A program made the position numbers and the translations under genes. This document shows positions 9,336 to 18,627 of a stretch of DNA of 64,000 nucleotides, piece after piece; the stretch's first letter is position 1, and each line of letters opens with the position of its first letter. The DNA comes from Mesobacillus sp. S13 (lineage in GTDB: Bacteria; Bacillota; Bacilli; Bacillales; Cytobacillaceae): the NCBI RefSeq assembly GCF_020422885.1, contig NZ_CP084622.1, forward strand, positions 2,809,001 to 2,873,000, read 5' to 3'. Under the pieces are notes generated by a model. That model had not been told where the DNA came from. It did not search any database and worked only from the letters and a program-made list of their open reading frames with translations.

Positions 9336-9773
9336 CTATTCTTCTGTTACAACAACCTTTTCCATAACGTCACCGTTTCTCATCGCTTTAGCCGCTTCCA
9401 AATTAGAAGTAACTTTACCGAATACAGTGTGCACTCCATTTAAGTGTGGCTGTGATTCATGTACGATGAAGAACTGGCTTCCGCCTGTATCTTTACCTGC
9501 GTGCGCCATAGAAAGTGATCCAGGTACATGCTTGTGCGGGTTGCCTTCTGTTTCACATTTGATTGTGTATCCAGGACCGCCAGTACCAGTTCCGTTAGGG
9601 CATCCTCCCTGGCTGACAAATCCAGGAATTACACGGTGGAAGTTCAATCCGTTATAGAAGCCTTCGTTAGCTAGCTTCTCAAAGTTTGCAACTGTACCAG
9701 GTGCTTCGTTCGGGTATAGTTCGAATTCGATTTTCTCACCATTTTGCATTTGTATGTATCCATTTTTAGCCAT
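9336..9773 (-). CDS. ppiB: peptidyl-prolyl cis-trans isomerase, cyclophilin type
   Basis: Cytoplasmic cyclophilin of 145 residues that speeds prolyl isomerisation during folding. Active-site segments are present: [14 protein letters not shown], the GSLSMAHAG region, [16 protein letters not shown] and HTVFGKV. Length fits PpiB of Bacillus. The ATG at 9773 lies nine bases after AAGGAG; the in-frame ATG at 9782 touches the ribosome binding site and is unlikely. It is a monocistronic gene with its own terminator. Confidence 0.96.
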   Translation of the reverse strand: MAKNGYIQMQNGEKIEFELYPNEAPGTVANFEKLANEGFYNGLNFHRVIPGFVSQGGCPNGTGTGGPGYTIKCETEGNPHKHVPGSLSMAHAGKDTGGSQFFIVHESQPHLNGVHTVFGKVTSNLEAAKAMRNGDVMEKVVVTEE

Positions 9774-9885
9774 GTAAATCATCTCCTTGTGTTAAAATCA
9801 TTGTTATCATACCACTATTACAAATAAAAATAAAAGTATCCACCTTCAAATTGTATTTTTCCAACATGATTGTGTTAAAATATAA

Positions 9886-10010
9886 CTGCCTCTGCCGGAC
9901 ATTCGCTTGTTGCGGGACACTTAACCACTGTACGGACGGCAGGGGCCCTGCCTTGGCAGGATGACAAAATACATATTCTCATACCTTGCCTTGTGGCAAG
10001 GTTTTTATTT
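9886..10010 (+). ncRNA. candidate structured small RNA with intrinsic terminator
   Basis: The 357-bp gap between ppiB and the VanZ-like gene holds no convincing ORF but has strong RNA structure. CTCTGCCG (9890-9897) pairs with CGGCAGGG (9937-9944), enclosing a domain with the small hairpin CGC/GCG; a second hairpin CCTGCC-TT-GGCAGG follows at 9947-9960; then a terminator, CCTTGCC-TTGT-GGCAAGG plus TTTTTATTTT, at 9984-10010. Upstream, GTATT-N16-GTTAAAATA (9853-9882) loosely resembles a forespore sigma-F/G promoter. A sporulation RNA such as CsfG is one possibility, but I cannot confirm the family; a leader of the gene at 10140 is the alternative. Confidence 0.55.
9984..10010 (+). terminator. 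terminator of the candidate small RNA
   Basis: Seven-base GC-rich stem CCTTGCC/GGCAAGG with a TTGT loop followed directly by TTTTTATTTT. Confidence 0.85.
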
Positions 10011-10139
10011 TAATTACTAATAGGTATTATTTTCTATTTAATTTATTGCCAGTTTGGGTAAGTAATATCTGATATGACTTTTTTAGCTAATACCTATGTA
10101 TCTCTTAAAATATCTTCGTGATCAATCCAAGGAGAAGTT

Positions 10140-10631
10140 ATGCTAAACCTAATAGATATCAAACACAAAAAATGGATTTCAGCAATATCCTATACTTTAT
10201 TCGTTTTGTACATTATCATTGCCGTCATTTTATTGTTTCTCAGCCCATATCGGCAAGCTGCGTATGAAATCAATTCTGCAGGCACCAACCCTTATAATAT
10301 TATTCCATTCAAAACGATCACAGATTACATAAAAGCTTCTTCGCACATCAATCAAAATATCTGGATGTCCAACTTATTTGGCAATGTTCTTGCCTTTTTC
10401 CCGTTAGGAATCTTCCTTCCCTGGCTGTTTAAAAGGCTCATTGGTTTTTGGCGGACGACTACTTCTGTTTTTCTGGCAACTTTAACTGTGGAGATTCTCC
10501 AGTTTCTCACGAGGGTTGGAAGTTTCGACATTGATGATATCATCCTGAACACAATAGGCGGTGCATTGGGGTATCTCTTAATCAAGATCATTTATTCATT
10601 TTTAATGAAGGGGAAAACACATGCACATTAG
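10140..10631 (+). CDS. VanZ-family membrane protein
   Basis: A 163-residue membrane protein with four to five hydrophobic helices and the VanZ pattern: an N-terminal helix, the NIIPFKTITDYI segment, NLFGNVLAFFPLGIFLPWL, and the C-terminal DIDDIILNTIGGALGYL. VanZ-like proteins are linked to glycopeptide tolerance in some systems but are common chromosomal genes of unclear function. ATG at 10140 follows AAGGAG. It overlaps the next gene by 11 bp, so the two form an operon. No vancomycin-resistance genes are nearby. Confidence 0.88.
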   Translation: MLNLIDIKHKKWISAISYTLFVLYIIIAVILLFLSPYRQAAYEINSAGTNPYNIIPFKTITDYIKASSHINQNIWMSNLFGNVLAFFPLGIFLPWLFKRLIGFWRTTTSVFLATLTVEILQFLTRVGSFDIDDIILNTIGGALGYLLIKIIYSFLMKGKTHAH

Positions 10632-11082
10632 AATGTTAAAAGAAGGCGAACAGCCTCCCTGGAAACTGCTGCTCCTGGCTGATCCTTCTAAGGATTTAGT
10701 TTCAAGGTATTTAGATAAAGGAATGTGCTATGTTACGGAGTCAGAAAATGGTGGAACAATCGGTGTAATCCTGCTGGTCCCGGTTAGTAAACATACCATC
10801 GAAATCATGAATCTGGCAGTAGATGAATCTCACCAAGGCAAGGGGCTAGGTACCTTACTGCTTAAGCATGGGATTCAAACCGCAGCTGAGTACGGTTACG
10901 CAACGATTGAAATCGGTACAGGAAACTCAAGTATCAACCAACTGGCTCTCTACCAAAAAGTTGGCTTCAGAATCACGGGAATAGATCAGGGTTTTTTCAT
11001 TCGAAATTATGAACAACCTATATTTGAAAATGGTATTCAGTGCAGGGATATGATTCGATTGTCGATGCCCTTATCAGGATAA
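10621..11082 (+). CDS. GNAT-family N-acetyltransferase
   Basis: A 153-residue acetyl-CoA-dependent transferase. The GNAT core is clear: a beta strand IEIMNLAVDESHQGKGLGTLLL with the acetyl-CoA loop (Q/R-x-x-G-x-G/A) at about residues 77-86, then IEIGTGNSSINQLALYQKVGF and the family's C-terminal strand. The substrate (protein, antibiotic or small amine) is not evident. It overlaps the VanZ-like gene by 11 bp and has AAGGGG seven bases before its ATG. Confidence 0.85.
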   Translation: MHIRMLKEGEQPPWKLLLLADPSKDLVSRYLDKGMCYVTESENGGTIGVILLVPVSKHTIEIMNLAVDESHQGKGLGTLLLKHGIQTAAEYGYATIEIGTGNSSINQLALYQKVGFRITGIDQGFFIRNYEQPIFENGIQCRDMIRLSMPLSG

Positions 11083-11157
11083 ACAGGGTCACTTCAGGTT
11101 CGTAAAATTGCACACAAACCCAAGGATAATTAAGACTTTATTTATATTAATATAAAA

Positions 11158-11408
11158 CACCGTTATGAGAGGTGGGTACTCGACATAACGGTGCGATTAG
11201 CTCCTAAATGTTGCCTTACGGATGCCGAACTCGCTGCATAAGGTTACGTTTAGCTCTTAAATGTACCCTTATAGCAGTCGAATGACTCTCATAAGGATAT
11301 GTTTAGCTCCTAAATGTGCCCTTACGGATGCCGAACTCGCTGCAAAAGTGTACACTCTACTAAATGTACCCTTATACAAAGTGAATTCACGGCATAAGGG
11401 TACATTTA
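11158..11408. repeat. tandem array of five palindromic repeat units
   Basis: Five consecutive hairpin units fill the gap between the convergent GNAT and mug genes: 11158-11193 (CACCGTTATG/CATAACGGTG), 11205-11252, 11258-11305, 11311-11359 and 11361-11408. Units two to five share the frame TAAATGT-n-CCCTTA ... TAAGG-n-TAC-n-TTTA with a period near 53 bp. The last unit is a perfect 15-bp stem (TAAATGTACCCTTAT), with GTGAATTCAC inside the loop; units two and four share the loop segment GGATGCCGAACTCGCTGCA. The fourth is degenerate on its right arm. It is not CRISPR-like because each unit is itself a palindrome with no unique spacers. Confidence 0.85.
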
Positions 11409-11434
11409 TGAACGCGCTTCTCCTCGCTCCTTAT

Positions 11435-11953
11435 TCAACTGGATATTAAACGATCCCTTAAGAGAGGGAGTTCTTTATAAATCCCCACTACTTCTTCCAT
11501 TTTCATCCTAACGAGTCCGCTTGAGGATGGGGCGACGAAATCGACAGTGCCTTCCACAATGGATTCTTCCTGCTTTCCCCAAGGAAGATCTTTTTTCCCG
11601 CTATATTGCTGATAGACACCTTTCCCGACAAAACAAACGATTTTCGGCCTATATTTTTCGACTTTTTCCTTTAGCTCCTGCTTCCCTTGCTGGTATTCCT
11701 CTTTTGTAATTTCATCCGCTGCTTTAGTTGGCCGCGCAACAATGTTCGTCATTCCGTAGCCTAAGTCAAGGAGCTTATAATCCTCCGAAGAGTCATACTT
11801 CCTTGGTGTGATGCCAGCTTCAAAAAGGATTTTCCAGAATCTATTGTTGGGGTTAGCGTAATGATGACCGGTTTCTGATGACCGGATACTGGGATTGAAA
11901 CCGACAAAAATAACGTCTAGATCATCCCGTAAATGGTCAGTAATCGGCTTCAT
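11435..11953 (-). CDS. mug: mismatch-specific uracil/thymine-DNA glycosylase (Mug/TDG type)
   Basis: A 172-residue base-excision repair enzyme that removes U or T from G:U and G:T pairs. Motifs: FVGFNPSIRSSETGHHYANP, in which GFNPS is the catalytic-water loop, NNRFWKILFEAG, GMTNIVARPT, and PSSSGLVRM as the minor-groove intercalation loop. Length is normal. ATG at 11953 follows GGAGAGGAG. It converges on the repeat array. Confidence 0.9.
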   Translation of the reverse strand: MKPITDHLRDDLDVIFVGFNPSIRSSETGHHYANPNNRFWKILFEAGITPRKYDSSEDYKLLDLGYGMTNIVARPTKAADEITKEEYQQGKQELKEKVEKYRPKIVCFVGKGVYQQYSGKKDLPWGKQEESIVEGTVDFVAPSSSGLVRMKMEEVVGIYKELPLLRDRLISS

Positions 11954-11992
11954 ATTCTCTACTCCTCTCCAATGTTGCCTCTCTCTCTCGAT

Positions 11993-12238
11993 TCACCAAA
12001 ATCGGCGAGGCAGCTCATTATTCTTGCTTATATTCTTGAAAATTCTTAAGTGGAACAAAAACTCGTCATAAAACATGGTTTCGGCACTTTCGAATGAATA
12101 AGCGTCCGAAAAATGATCCAATAGTTCGACATCAATGTGATCTTCAAGTCCGTTCAGCCACATTTTATAGCCATGCTGCTCATAAACATCAGATAACCCT
12201 GCCCATTCGAACATATCTTGCATTTCTTTTTCACCCAT
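11993..12238 (-). CDS. hypothetical protein, 81 residues
   Basis: Small acidic protein starting MGEKEMQDMFEWAGLSDVYE, with no motif I recognise. AAGGAG eight bases before the ATG at 12238 sets the start; the frame extends further upstream to 12349 but that part lacks a ribosome binding site. It lies upstream of mug on the same strand with a 39-bp gap, so the two could be co-transcribed. No function is proposed. Confidence 0.6.
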   Translation of the reverse strand: MGEKEMQDMFEWAGLSDVYEQHGYKMWLNGLEDHIDVELLDHFSDAYSFESAETMFYDEFLFHLRIFKNISKNNELPRRFW

Positions 12239-12370
12239 TCTATCACTCCTTATGCTATCACCTCCATTTTTCCATACTTTTACATACCTTATACAGCGTT
12301 CATACTCTCTCCCTTTTATCACTAGGAAGTTTGAGTTTCCAATGACCAACCTGATTTAAATAAGCCAGGC

Positions 12371-13204
12371 TTATTCAACCTGGCTTTCCTTGACACTATA
12401 TTTCGCCTCTGCAACCCGTTCAGGGTGTGTATAAACATTAAGTGTTCGATTCCTGATAAAGCCAATGGTCGTGATCCCCAGTTCTTCCGCCAGTTTTAAG
12501 GCAAGTTCAGTGGGAGCTGATTTGGACAATACAATCGGGCAGCCAATTTTAGCCACTTTCAATAAAATTTCTGATGAAATCCGCCCACTGAAAACAATTA
12601 CTTTATCACTTATCGAAATATCATTCTTGAGGCAATGCCCAAAAATTTTATCGAGGGCATTATGTCGGCCGATATCCATCCGGGACACAATAGGACCAAA
12701 CAAACTGCAAAGAGAGGCATTATGTACTCCCCCTGTATTATGGAAAAGTTCAGCGGAATCCTGCATTTCTTCCATGAGCCTGAAACAATCATCCACTTCA
12801 ATTTCCGTCTCTACCTTATGCAGTTTTTTTGCGGTCAATGCATCGGTCGCAAATACAAAGCCCGTCCTGCTTGCTCCGCAGCACGAAGTTAAGTAACGCT
12901 TGCCCTGCAAGTTCTTATAAACCGGATTCATTCTGGATGTATTTACATGAACAAATCCTTCTTTTTCCTGAATCCATATATTTTCTATATCTGAATACTT
13001 CTTGATGATGCCTTCTGAAGCGAGGTATCCAATGACCATTTCTTCAATATAATCTGGAGTACAAACCATTGTAACAAATTCCTGACCATTGACTTTAATG
13101 GTAATAGAATATTCCGTTACGATGCTGTCTTCCAGCATTTCGGCCTGGCCATCCCCAAAACGGAGGATTTTCCTTTTGACTTCGACTGGTTTCACAATAG
13201 CCAT
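12371..13204 (-). CDS. fdhD: formate dehydrogenase accessory sulfurtransferase FdhD
   Basis: FdhD carries sulfur from a cysteine desulfurase to the bis-MGD molybdenum cofactor of formate dehydrogenase, without which the enzyme is inactive. The 277-residue protein has the catalytic cysteine loop TSCCGASRTG near residues 106-115, the conserved HNTGGVHNASL and RHNALDKIFG segments, and FSGRISSEI. Its place just downstream of the formate dehydrogenase/DUF1641 operon, in the same orientation but behind a terminator, fits a role in maturing that enzyme and the second one at 27.7 kb. Confidence 0.95.
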   Translation of the reverse strand: MAIVKPVEVKRKILRFGDGQAEMLEDSIVTEYSITIKVNGQEFVTMVCTPDYIEEMVIGYLASEGIIKKYSDIENIWIQEKEGFVHVNTSRMNPVYKNLQGKRYLTSCCGASRTGFVFATDALTAKKLHKVETEIEVDDCFRLMEEMQDSAELFHNTGGVHNASLCSLFGPIVSRMDIGRHNALDKIFGHCLKNDISISDKVIVFSGRISSEILLKVAKIGCPIVLSKSAPTELALKLAEELGITTIGFIRNRTLNVYTHPERVAEAKYSVKESQVE

Positions 13205-13275
13205 CCTCTCTCTGATTGAAGTTTTATGCTTTACAGTAATCTCCTTTTATCCTAATAGCTGAAATGACCAAACTA

Positions 13276-13308
13276 GAAAAAGCAGGCGAACAAGCTGGAA
13301 TGCCTGCT
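13276..13308 (-). terminator. terminator between the DUF1641 gene and fdhD
   Basis: Stem AGCAGGC (13281-13287) with GCCTGCT (13302-13308); on the minus strand it is followed by TTTTTCTAG. It separates the fdhF/DUF1641 operon from fdhD. Confidence 0.65.
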
Positions 13309-13321
13309 GCCTGCATTAAGA

Positions 13322-13879
13322 TCACTTATCTACCAAAGTCCCATTCTGGCTCTGGTGGATATCCTGGTTTTCCGGTAGCTGAGTGGTTCTTTCCAGTCCC
13401 TCTGTATTTTCACCCATCCCTTTAAGGAACTCAAAAAGCAAGGATAGCGCACGATTGATTTCCGGGTCTTTCAAAGAACGGACAATATCAAAATATCCAA
13501 GTTTGTCATCATCCTCGCTATCCGTATATTCTGCTACTCTGGCAATGCCAGAATTTAATTTTAATAGCAATGGTTCCAGCTGCTGTACATTGATCGTGCC
13601 GAGGACGCCCACCATCAGCAACAGATTCTTGATTGTATTGGTAGCTTCAGGTTTGTCTGCCGCTTTAACTAGAACATTCAAGACTTTATCGCCTTCACTG
13701 AATAATCCATCCAACAGCGACAGCACCCCGCGCTGATTCATATGCTTGAGGATGTCCATGGACTGTAAAATTGCATCCTTGTTATCAAGCAAGGCAGTTT
13801 CGATTTCCTCCAGGTCACTCTGGCGTTTTTGTTCCTCTGTCATTTGCATACGATTGATGTTGGTGATCGCTTTAGCCAT
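13322..13879 (-). CDS. DUF1641 protein associated with formate dehydrogenase
   Basis: A 185-residue, mostly helical acidic protein. The central part ([39 protein letters not shown]) matches the DUF1641 family that accompanies FdhF-type enzymes in Bacillus (YrhD beside YrhE). Its biochemical role is not established; a structural or membrane-tethering subunit has been suggested for this type of pair. The gene overlaps the end of the formate dehydrogenase gene by 8 bp and has AAGGAG ten bases before its ATG, so translation is coupled. Confidence 0.85.
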   Translation of the reverse strand: MAKAITNINRMQMTEEQKRQSDLEEIETALLDNKDAILQSMDILKHMNQRGVLSLLDGLFSEGDKVLNVLVKAADKPEATNTIKNLLLMVGVLGTINVQQLEPLLLKLNSGIARVAEYTDSEDDDKLGYFDIVRSLKDPEINRALSLLFEFLKGMGENTEGLERTTQLPENQDIHQSQNGTLVDK

Positions 13880-16829
13880 GCTGGGTACGCTCCTTTTTCA
13901 CAAGATCTCCTGGAAAGCTGTAATCTGGACGGGCCCACTTCTTTTCGACCTGGACGCCGATTTGCGGCTGTGGATTACCGTACCGGAAATTGTTCCTCGG
14001 CAAAGGATTGACTCCTTCAAATTGGAGTATTTCCATTTTGGCCTTCGTCTCCTTATAAGCTGGAGTATCGGTGTTTTTATCTCCATAACTGCTTGTCAGG
14101 AGATTGATGGCTGCATCGCCCTGGTCGTTCATCGGCAGGTATACTTCCTTTCCTGCCACTCGGTCGGTGACAACACATCTGACCTTCAAATTGCCGTATG
14201 GTGATGTCAATCTGATAAGCGTCCCATCTTTTAGGCCTCTTTCTTCAGCAAGTTCTGGCGACACTTCAAGGAAAGTCTCTGGAGTTTTCGATGTAATTCC
14301 TTCTGATTTATAAGTTAAGTTTCCTTCATGGAAATGCTCAAGCAAGCGGCCATTATTGACATGAATGTCATATTCTTCTCCATATTGGATAGGAATCGAC
14401 CATTTCACAGGATAAAGACGTGCTTTCCCATCAGGGAACGGGAAGCCATCCAAATACAGTACAGGACTGTCAGTTCCATCCGGCTGAACAGGCCATTGAA
14501 GGCTCTTGTACCCTTCAAGACGTTCATACGTCACGCCAGAGTATATCGGCATTAGGCTTGCTGCCTCGGCCATGATTTCAGAAGGATGCTCATAAGTCCA
14601 GCCTGCCCCAAGGCGGTTAGCGACTTCAATCAGGATCTGCCAATCAGGTTTTGATTCTCCAACCGGGTCGAATACCTGGTACAAACGCTGAATCCTGCGC
14701 TCGGTATTCGTAAACGTTCCCTCTTTTTCAAAGCTTGGGCTTGCTGGTAAAACTACGTCTGCAAATTGTGCGGTCCTGGAAAAGAACACATCCTGGACTA
14801 CAAAGAAGTCGAGTTTTTCGTAGCCGGCCTGGACGTGATTGATATTGGAATCCACAAGGCCCATCTCCTCACCCTTGATGTAAAGGGCTTTGAGAGTTTC
14901 ATTATGCATCCCTTCAACCATGTCATGGTTATTGATCCCTGGTTCAGCAGGCAGCCTGGTTCCCCATGCCTGTTCAAACTTCATGCGCGTCTCTTCATCG
15001 GTTACCTTTTGGTATCCTGGCAGTGAGTCCGGGCTGCTGCCAAAATCGCCTGCGCCCTGGACATTGTTATGTCCACGCAGTGGGTATGCTCCCGTTCCTG
15101 GACGGCCGTAATTTCCGGTAATCAGCAATAGGTTCGAAATCGCTGTACTGGTGTCGCTCCCTCCAATATGCTGTGTAACTCCCATTGCCCATAATGCACA
15201 AACGCTATTAGCTTTATGAATACTCTCAGCAATCTCAATCAGCGTATCTTTAGAAAGACCTGTAGTTTTTACTGCATATTCCAAAGTGAAACCTTCAAGA
15301 CTGTTTACGTATTCTGAAAGTCCATTGACTTTATTGTTCAGGAATTCTTCATCCGCCCACCCCTGGTCGATAATATACTTTGTCACAGCGGAAATCCAGA
15401 CAAGGTCACTGCCTGCCTTAGGACGTATAAACAAATCTGCACGGTCAGCCATTTCATGCTCTCGCAAATCAGCAACAATAAGCTTTTGGCCATTCAACTT
15501 CTGTGCCCGCTTAACCCTTGTAGCCAGTACCGGATGGGCTTCTGCTGTATTCGATCCAACAATGATGACCAAATCAGCCATCGCGATATCTGTAATCGAT
15601 CCAGCATCGCCTCCATGTCCAACTGTCCTGAACAATCCTACAGTAGCAGGTGTTTGGCAATACCTGGAACAATTATCAACATTGTTTGTGCCAATTACAG
15701 ACCTGGCCAGCTTTTGCATTAAATAGGATTCTTCATTCGTACATTTAGACGATGTTATGAAGCCTAAAGAGTCAGGACCAAACTCATTCTTGATCTCTGT
15801 GAATTTACGGGAGATGAGGTCCAACGCTTCTTCCCATTCCGCTTCCCTGAAGCTATCTCCTTCACGAATCAAAGGCTTTGTCAGGCGCTCTTCACTGTTA
15901 ACGAAATCCCATCCGAATTTGCCTTTTATACATGTAGAAATTCCGTTCGCTGGAGCTTCCACCTGTGGCTCGATCTTCAGGATTTCCCGGTCCTTTGTCC
16001 AAACATCAAAACTGCAGCCTACTCCACAGTATGTGCAAACAGTCTTCGTTTTCTTGATTCTGGATTCACGCATGGCAGCTTCCATATCCGAAATCGCCAG
16101 GATGGAACCGTAACCTGTCTCAACATTCTTGGTAATATCAATCATCGGCCGCAAGGTTTCTTTTGCGATCCCTGTCAAAAAGCCGGCTTCTCCTTCCATT
16201 CCTTTTTCCATCATTGCATTACAAGGACATACCGTAGAACAATGTCCACATGAAACACATGAGGATTCATTGATTGGTACATCATTATCCCAAATGACAC
16301 GCGGGCGTTCACGATCCCAATCGATTCTCAGCGTCTCTGTTACCTGTACATCCTGACAGGCTTCCACACATCTCCCGCACAAAATACATTGATCCGGGTC
16401 ATAACGGTAAAAAGGGTTTGATTCATCTTTCTCATAAGGCTTTTGATCAAATGGAATGCTCTGGTGATTGATTTTCATTTCTTTTACCGTGTTATGTACC
16501 TCACACATCCCATTATTGTAATCACAGACAGTACAATACAGTTCATGATTAAACAAAATCTTGTCCATCGCCATTGTTTGTGCTTTCTTAACATCTGGCG
16601 CCACTGTGTCGATGGTATCTCCATCCTTCATGATTGTCGAACAAGACCTGACCATTTCTCCGTTCACTTCTACAATACAAGTATCACACGTCTCAATTGG
16701 GCCAAGGCTTGGATGATAGCATACACTTGGCACTTCGATTGAGCTATCTGAAAGGTATTGCAGGATTGTTTGATTTTCTTTAGCCGCCACGTCAGCACCG
16801 TTAATTGTTACATTTATTTTGCCAGACAA
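13872..16829 (-). CDS. fdhF: formate dehydrogenase alpha subunit, large NuoG-like fused form (cysteine enzyme)
   Basis: A 985-residue molybdenum- or tungsten-bis-MGD enzyme oxidising formate to CO2. Domains in order: N-terminal 2Fe-2S ferredoxin domain (Cys37, 48, 51, 63); His-Cys3 cluster region (Cys99, 102, 109); two 4Fe-4S clusters (Cys148-158 and Cys191-201); catalytic domain with its own 4Fe-4S (Cys265, 268, 272, 300); active-site Cys391 in [18 protein letters not shown], where E. coli FdhH has selenocysteine; and a C-terminal molydopterin-dinucleotide domain. The layout equals B. subtilis YrhE. Start is TTG. It probably feeds electrons to NAD or a quinone; no dedicated diaphorase gene lies beside it. 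Confidence 0.95.
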   Translation of the reverse strand: MSGKINVTINGADVAAKENQTILQYLSDSSIEVPSVCYHPSLGPIETCDTCIVEVNGEMVRSCSTIMKDGDTIDTVAPDVKKAQTMAMDKILFNHELYCTVCDYNNGMCEVHNTVKEMKINHQSIPFDQKPYEKDESNPFYRYDPDQCILCGRCVEACQDVQVTETLRIDWDRERPRVIWDNDVPINESSCVSCGHCSTVCPCNAMMEKGMEGEAGFLTGIAKETLRPMIDITKNVETGYGSILAISDMEAAMRESRIKKTKTVCTYCGVGCSFDVWTKDREILKIEPQVEAPANGISTCIKGKFGWDFVNSEERLTKPLIREGDSFREAEWEEALDLISRKFTEIKNEFGPDSLGFITSSKCTNEESYLMQKLARSVIGTNNVDNCSRYCQTPATVGLFRTVGHGGDAGSITDIAMADLVIIVGSNTAEAHPVLATRVKRAQKLNGQKLIVADLREHEMADRADLFIRPKAGSDLVWISAVTKYIIDQGWADEEFLNNKVNGLSEYVNSLEGFTLEYAVKTTGLSKDTLIEIAESIHKANSVCALWAMGVTQHIGGSDTSTAISNLLLITGNYGRPGTGAYPLRGHNNVQGAGDFGSSPDSLPGYQKVTDEETRMKFEQAWGTRLPAEPGINNHDMVEGMHNETLKALYIKGEEMGLVDSNINHVQAGYEKLDFFVVQDVFFSRTAQFADVVLPASPSFEKEGTFTNTERRIQRLYQVFDPVGESKPDWQILIEVANRLGAGWTYEHPSEIMAEAASLMPIYSGVTYERLEGYKSLQWPVQPDGTDSPVLYLDGFPFPDGKARLYPVKWSIPIQYGEEYDIHVNNGRLLEHFHEGNLTYKSEGITSKTPETFLEVSPELAEERGLKDGTLIRLTSPYGNLKVRCVVTDRVAGKEVYLPMNDQGDAAINLLTSSYGDKNTDTPAYKETKAKMEILQFEGVNPLPRNNFRYGNPQPQIGVQVEKKWARPDYSFPGDLVKKERTQHG

Positions 16830-17040
16830 GACCTCATCTTCCTTTCTATGTAGAAATTGCTCTCTTTCTCACTACCCAATCCATAGATGACTTTAACCAC
16901 ATTCAAGAGAGTTTTTGAAAAAGGCTTTGAAACTGAACCGACAAGTTATTATAGATTTCTCCTATAAAAATAATTTTTCTCCTTCAGGAATTGGCCTGAA
17001 TTTGTGTGTCATTCACTTTTTTTTCCTGTGATGATTTGAT

Positions 17041-17077
17041 AAAAAAACAAAAGCCCTACCGATTAAGGTAAGGCTTT
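17041..17077 (-). terminator. terminator of the gene at 17088
   Basis: Stem AAAGCCCTACC/GGTAAGGCTTT (17050-17077) followed on the minus strand by a T run. It lies 11 bp after the stop codon. Confidence 0.8.
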
Positions 17078-17087
17078 GTGATTACTC

Positions 17088-17519
17088 CTATAAAAAGCGG
17101 CAGGCATCATCTCCAGCTTCATCTGAGGAAAGGATATACAACGACTTTCCATTCATTGATTTTTCCTTCATAAAACCAAAACTCTCTAGTTCATCGTAAT
17201 CTCCCACAACGACGATTGCTGAAGCAAATAGCAATGCCTGCAGATGGAAAAGAGAAACATCAATCACTTCAGTTAGTGAATCTCTACATTCGAGTCTCTC
17301 CAGGACAGCAATCCTGCCACGGATTCCGAGGCTTTCAAAAGCATATCCAATCCCGTCTGCAAAGATATCGGAAATGACCGATGCAGAACCGATGATATCA
17401 TTCCAATTCTCATCAAAAACATAAGCATGCCAGGAAGATTGTTCCTTATCCAATAGAAATTCAATTTTTAGAAATTGCTGGTCATGATCGAATTGATAAA
17501 CCGATTTCACTCTATACAC
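17088..17519 (-). CDS. hypothetical protein, 143 residues
   Basis: Cytoplasmic protein without a family I recognise. It begins MYRVKSVYQFDHDQQFLKIE and has alternating charged beta-like segments (EFLLDKEQSSWHAYVFDENW), then a hydrophobic helix (LLFASAIVVVGD). A GTG at 17519 is the preferred start because GGAGG lies five bases upstream; the ATG at 17531 and the longer frame to 17588 have none. It stands alone upstream of nothing on its strand and has its own terminator, which supports a real gene. Confidence 0.6.
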   Translation of the reverse strand: MYRVKSVYQFDHDQQFLKIEFLLDKEQSSWHAYVFDENWNDIIGSASVISDIFADGIGYAFESLGIRGRIAVLERLECRDSLTEVIDVSLFHLQALLFASAIVVVGDYDELESFGFMKEKSMNGKSLYILSSDEAGDDACRFL

Positions 17520-17700
17520 GCTTCCCTCCATTAGTAAAGTAGAGATAGTTTCCCACTTTAAGCAAAAGTTAATGAATAGGTTTTGCATGAATTAAAACCG
17601 TTAGTAAATACTTACAAAGATGTTTCCCGAGGCATGAATTTTTTCTTTTGAGGGAAGAAGTAATATACAAAATACTACACAGTTGCAGGAGGATGAGAAA

Positions 17701-17856
17701 ATGGATCAAAAACAGAAGAACTCTAAAGATTTCAATGAGGAAAATGAAAAACACAGTATGGTATGCAATGACCAGTTATTTTTCCAGGAATTAAGAATTG
17801 CTGCTGAAGAGGCGGAAAGAGACCGCATCGATAAAGACCAAGAAAAAGCGAAATAA
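17701..17856 (+). CDS. hypothetical small protein, 51 residues
   Basis: Highly charged small protein (MDQKQKNSKDFNEENEKHS start; ends RDRIDKDQEKAK). AGGAGG stands seven to eight bases before the ATG, and a terminator hairpin follows four bases after the stop, so the unit looks complete. No family is recognised; such short charged proteins in Bacillaceae are often spore or growth-phase genes, but nothing here shows that. Confidence 0.6.
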   Translation: MDQKQKNSKDFNEENEKHSMVCNDQLFFQELRIAAEEAERDRIDKDQEKAK

Positions 17857-17860
17857 AAAA

Positions 17861-17884
17861 GAGAAAGGCAAAATCGCCTTTCTC
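17861..17884 (+). terminator. hairpin terminator after the 51-residue gene
   Basis: GAGAAAGGC/GCCTTTCTC nine-base stem, AAAATC loop, followed by the weak tract TTCCTATT. It may also serve the convergent gene at 17927. Confidence 0.7.
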
Positions 17885-17926
17885 TTCCTATTGCAGTTAG
17901 TAACACAAGCATTTACGCAAAGTTCT

Positions 17927-18169
17927 TTAACTAATGAATCGGTCTCTTTCCGCTGCATCTTCCTCCCGCTGGGCTTCCCGTTCCTCGTACCAAAATTTAA
18001 TATGGGTTAAGATTGAGAAAACAAGGAAAAAGTTCATAGACCAGACACTTACAAACGGGGCCATCCCTCCGAATTCAATCGTCTCATACTGTTTTAAAAC
18101 CATCACAATATATGACTCAATGAACACAAGGACAAAGCCGGCTACACCTGCAATTGCCATTCGCATCAT
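17927..18169 (-). CDS. hypothetical small membrane protein, 80 residues
   Basis: Two predicted transmembrane helices (MAIAGVAGFVLVFIESYIVMV and the segment around SVWSMNFFLVFSILTHIKFW) and a charged C-terminal tail (EEREAQREEDAAERDR). No family is recognised. AAGGTGG nine bases before the double ATG sets the start near 18169. It converges on the gene at 17701. A hairpin, GTATTAT/ATAATAC, lies just upstream at 18188-18214. Confidence 0.6.
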   Translation of the reverse strand: MMRMAIAGVAGFVLVFIESYIVMVLKQYETIEFGGMAPFVSVWSMNFFLVFSILTHIKFWYEEREAQREEDAAERDRFIS

Positions 18170-18438
18170 AATCAATAACCACCTTATCGTATTATCAGAT
18201 TATTTAAATAATACGACTTATTATCGATTAGCGCAACTGTTTTGTTCACTAATTCGCCATAATTGCACATTGACAATTTGACATAGTGCTTTTTACCCAC
18301 AAACCAAATGCAAGCTTGCTTACTTTCCCCAGTGAATTAGAGCATGATCTAAACTCTATTCCAAAATACCAGTGAAAAAATCACCGAAAAATGATATTAG
18401 AAAATTGCCCATACATATTTTGGATTCAAGGGAAGACC

Positions 18439-18627
18439 TTATCTATTTAATCTTTTTTGCTTTTGCATGATTTCAAACGATTTTTCGATAATATCTGTCA
18501 AAACATCGCCTTTATATATTCTGCCGATTTTTGTATTTTCCTGATAATATTCGACAATCTCATCAAGCTTATCAGATGTTTCCTTGGACACTCTTACATT
18601 CAATTGAATTCTCTGGGCTTCATTCAT
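18439..18627 (-). CDS. small ribbon-helix-helix-like protein, 62 residues
   Basis: Begins MNEAQRIQLNVRVSKETSDK and continues with LDEIVEYYQE and the helix VLTDIIEKSFEIMQKQ. A short beta strand (IQLNVRVS) followed by two helices is the pattern of CopG/Arc-type ribbon-helix-helix DNA-binding proteins. GGAGGG stands about 11 bases before the ATG at 18627. There is no toxin gene beside it, so a stand-alone regulator is more likely than an antitoxin. Confidence 0.6.
   Translation of the reverse strand: MNEAQRIQLNVRVSKETSDKLDEIVEYYQENTKIGRIYKGDVLTDIIEKSFEIMQKQKRLNR

Noticed and set aside
10140..10631. Vancomycin resistance locus
   Set aside because: VanZ-like proteins are common chromosomal genes; no vanH, vanA or vanX relatives are present.
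11158..11408. CRISPR array
   Set aside because: Each unit is itself a long palindrome, loops are partly shared rather than unique, and there are no cas genes.
13746..14204. Plus-strand ORF of 152 residues opposite the formate dehydrogenase gene
   Set aside because: It is a shadow of the well-supported gene on the other strand and has no initiation signal or recognisable protein features.
18439..18627. Antitoxin of a toxin-antitoxin pair
   Set aside because: The ribbon-helix-helix-like gene stands alone; no toxin-sized gene is adjacent on the same strand.
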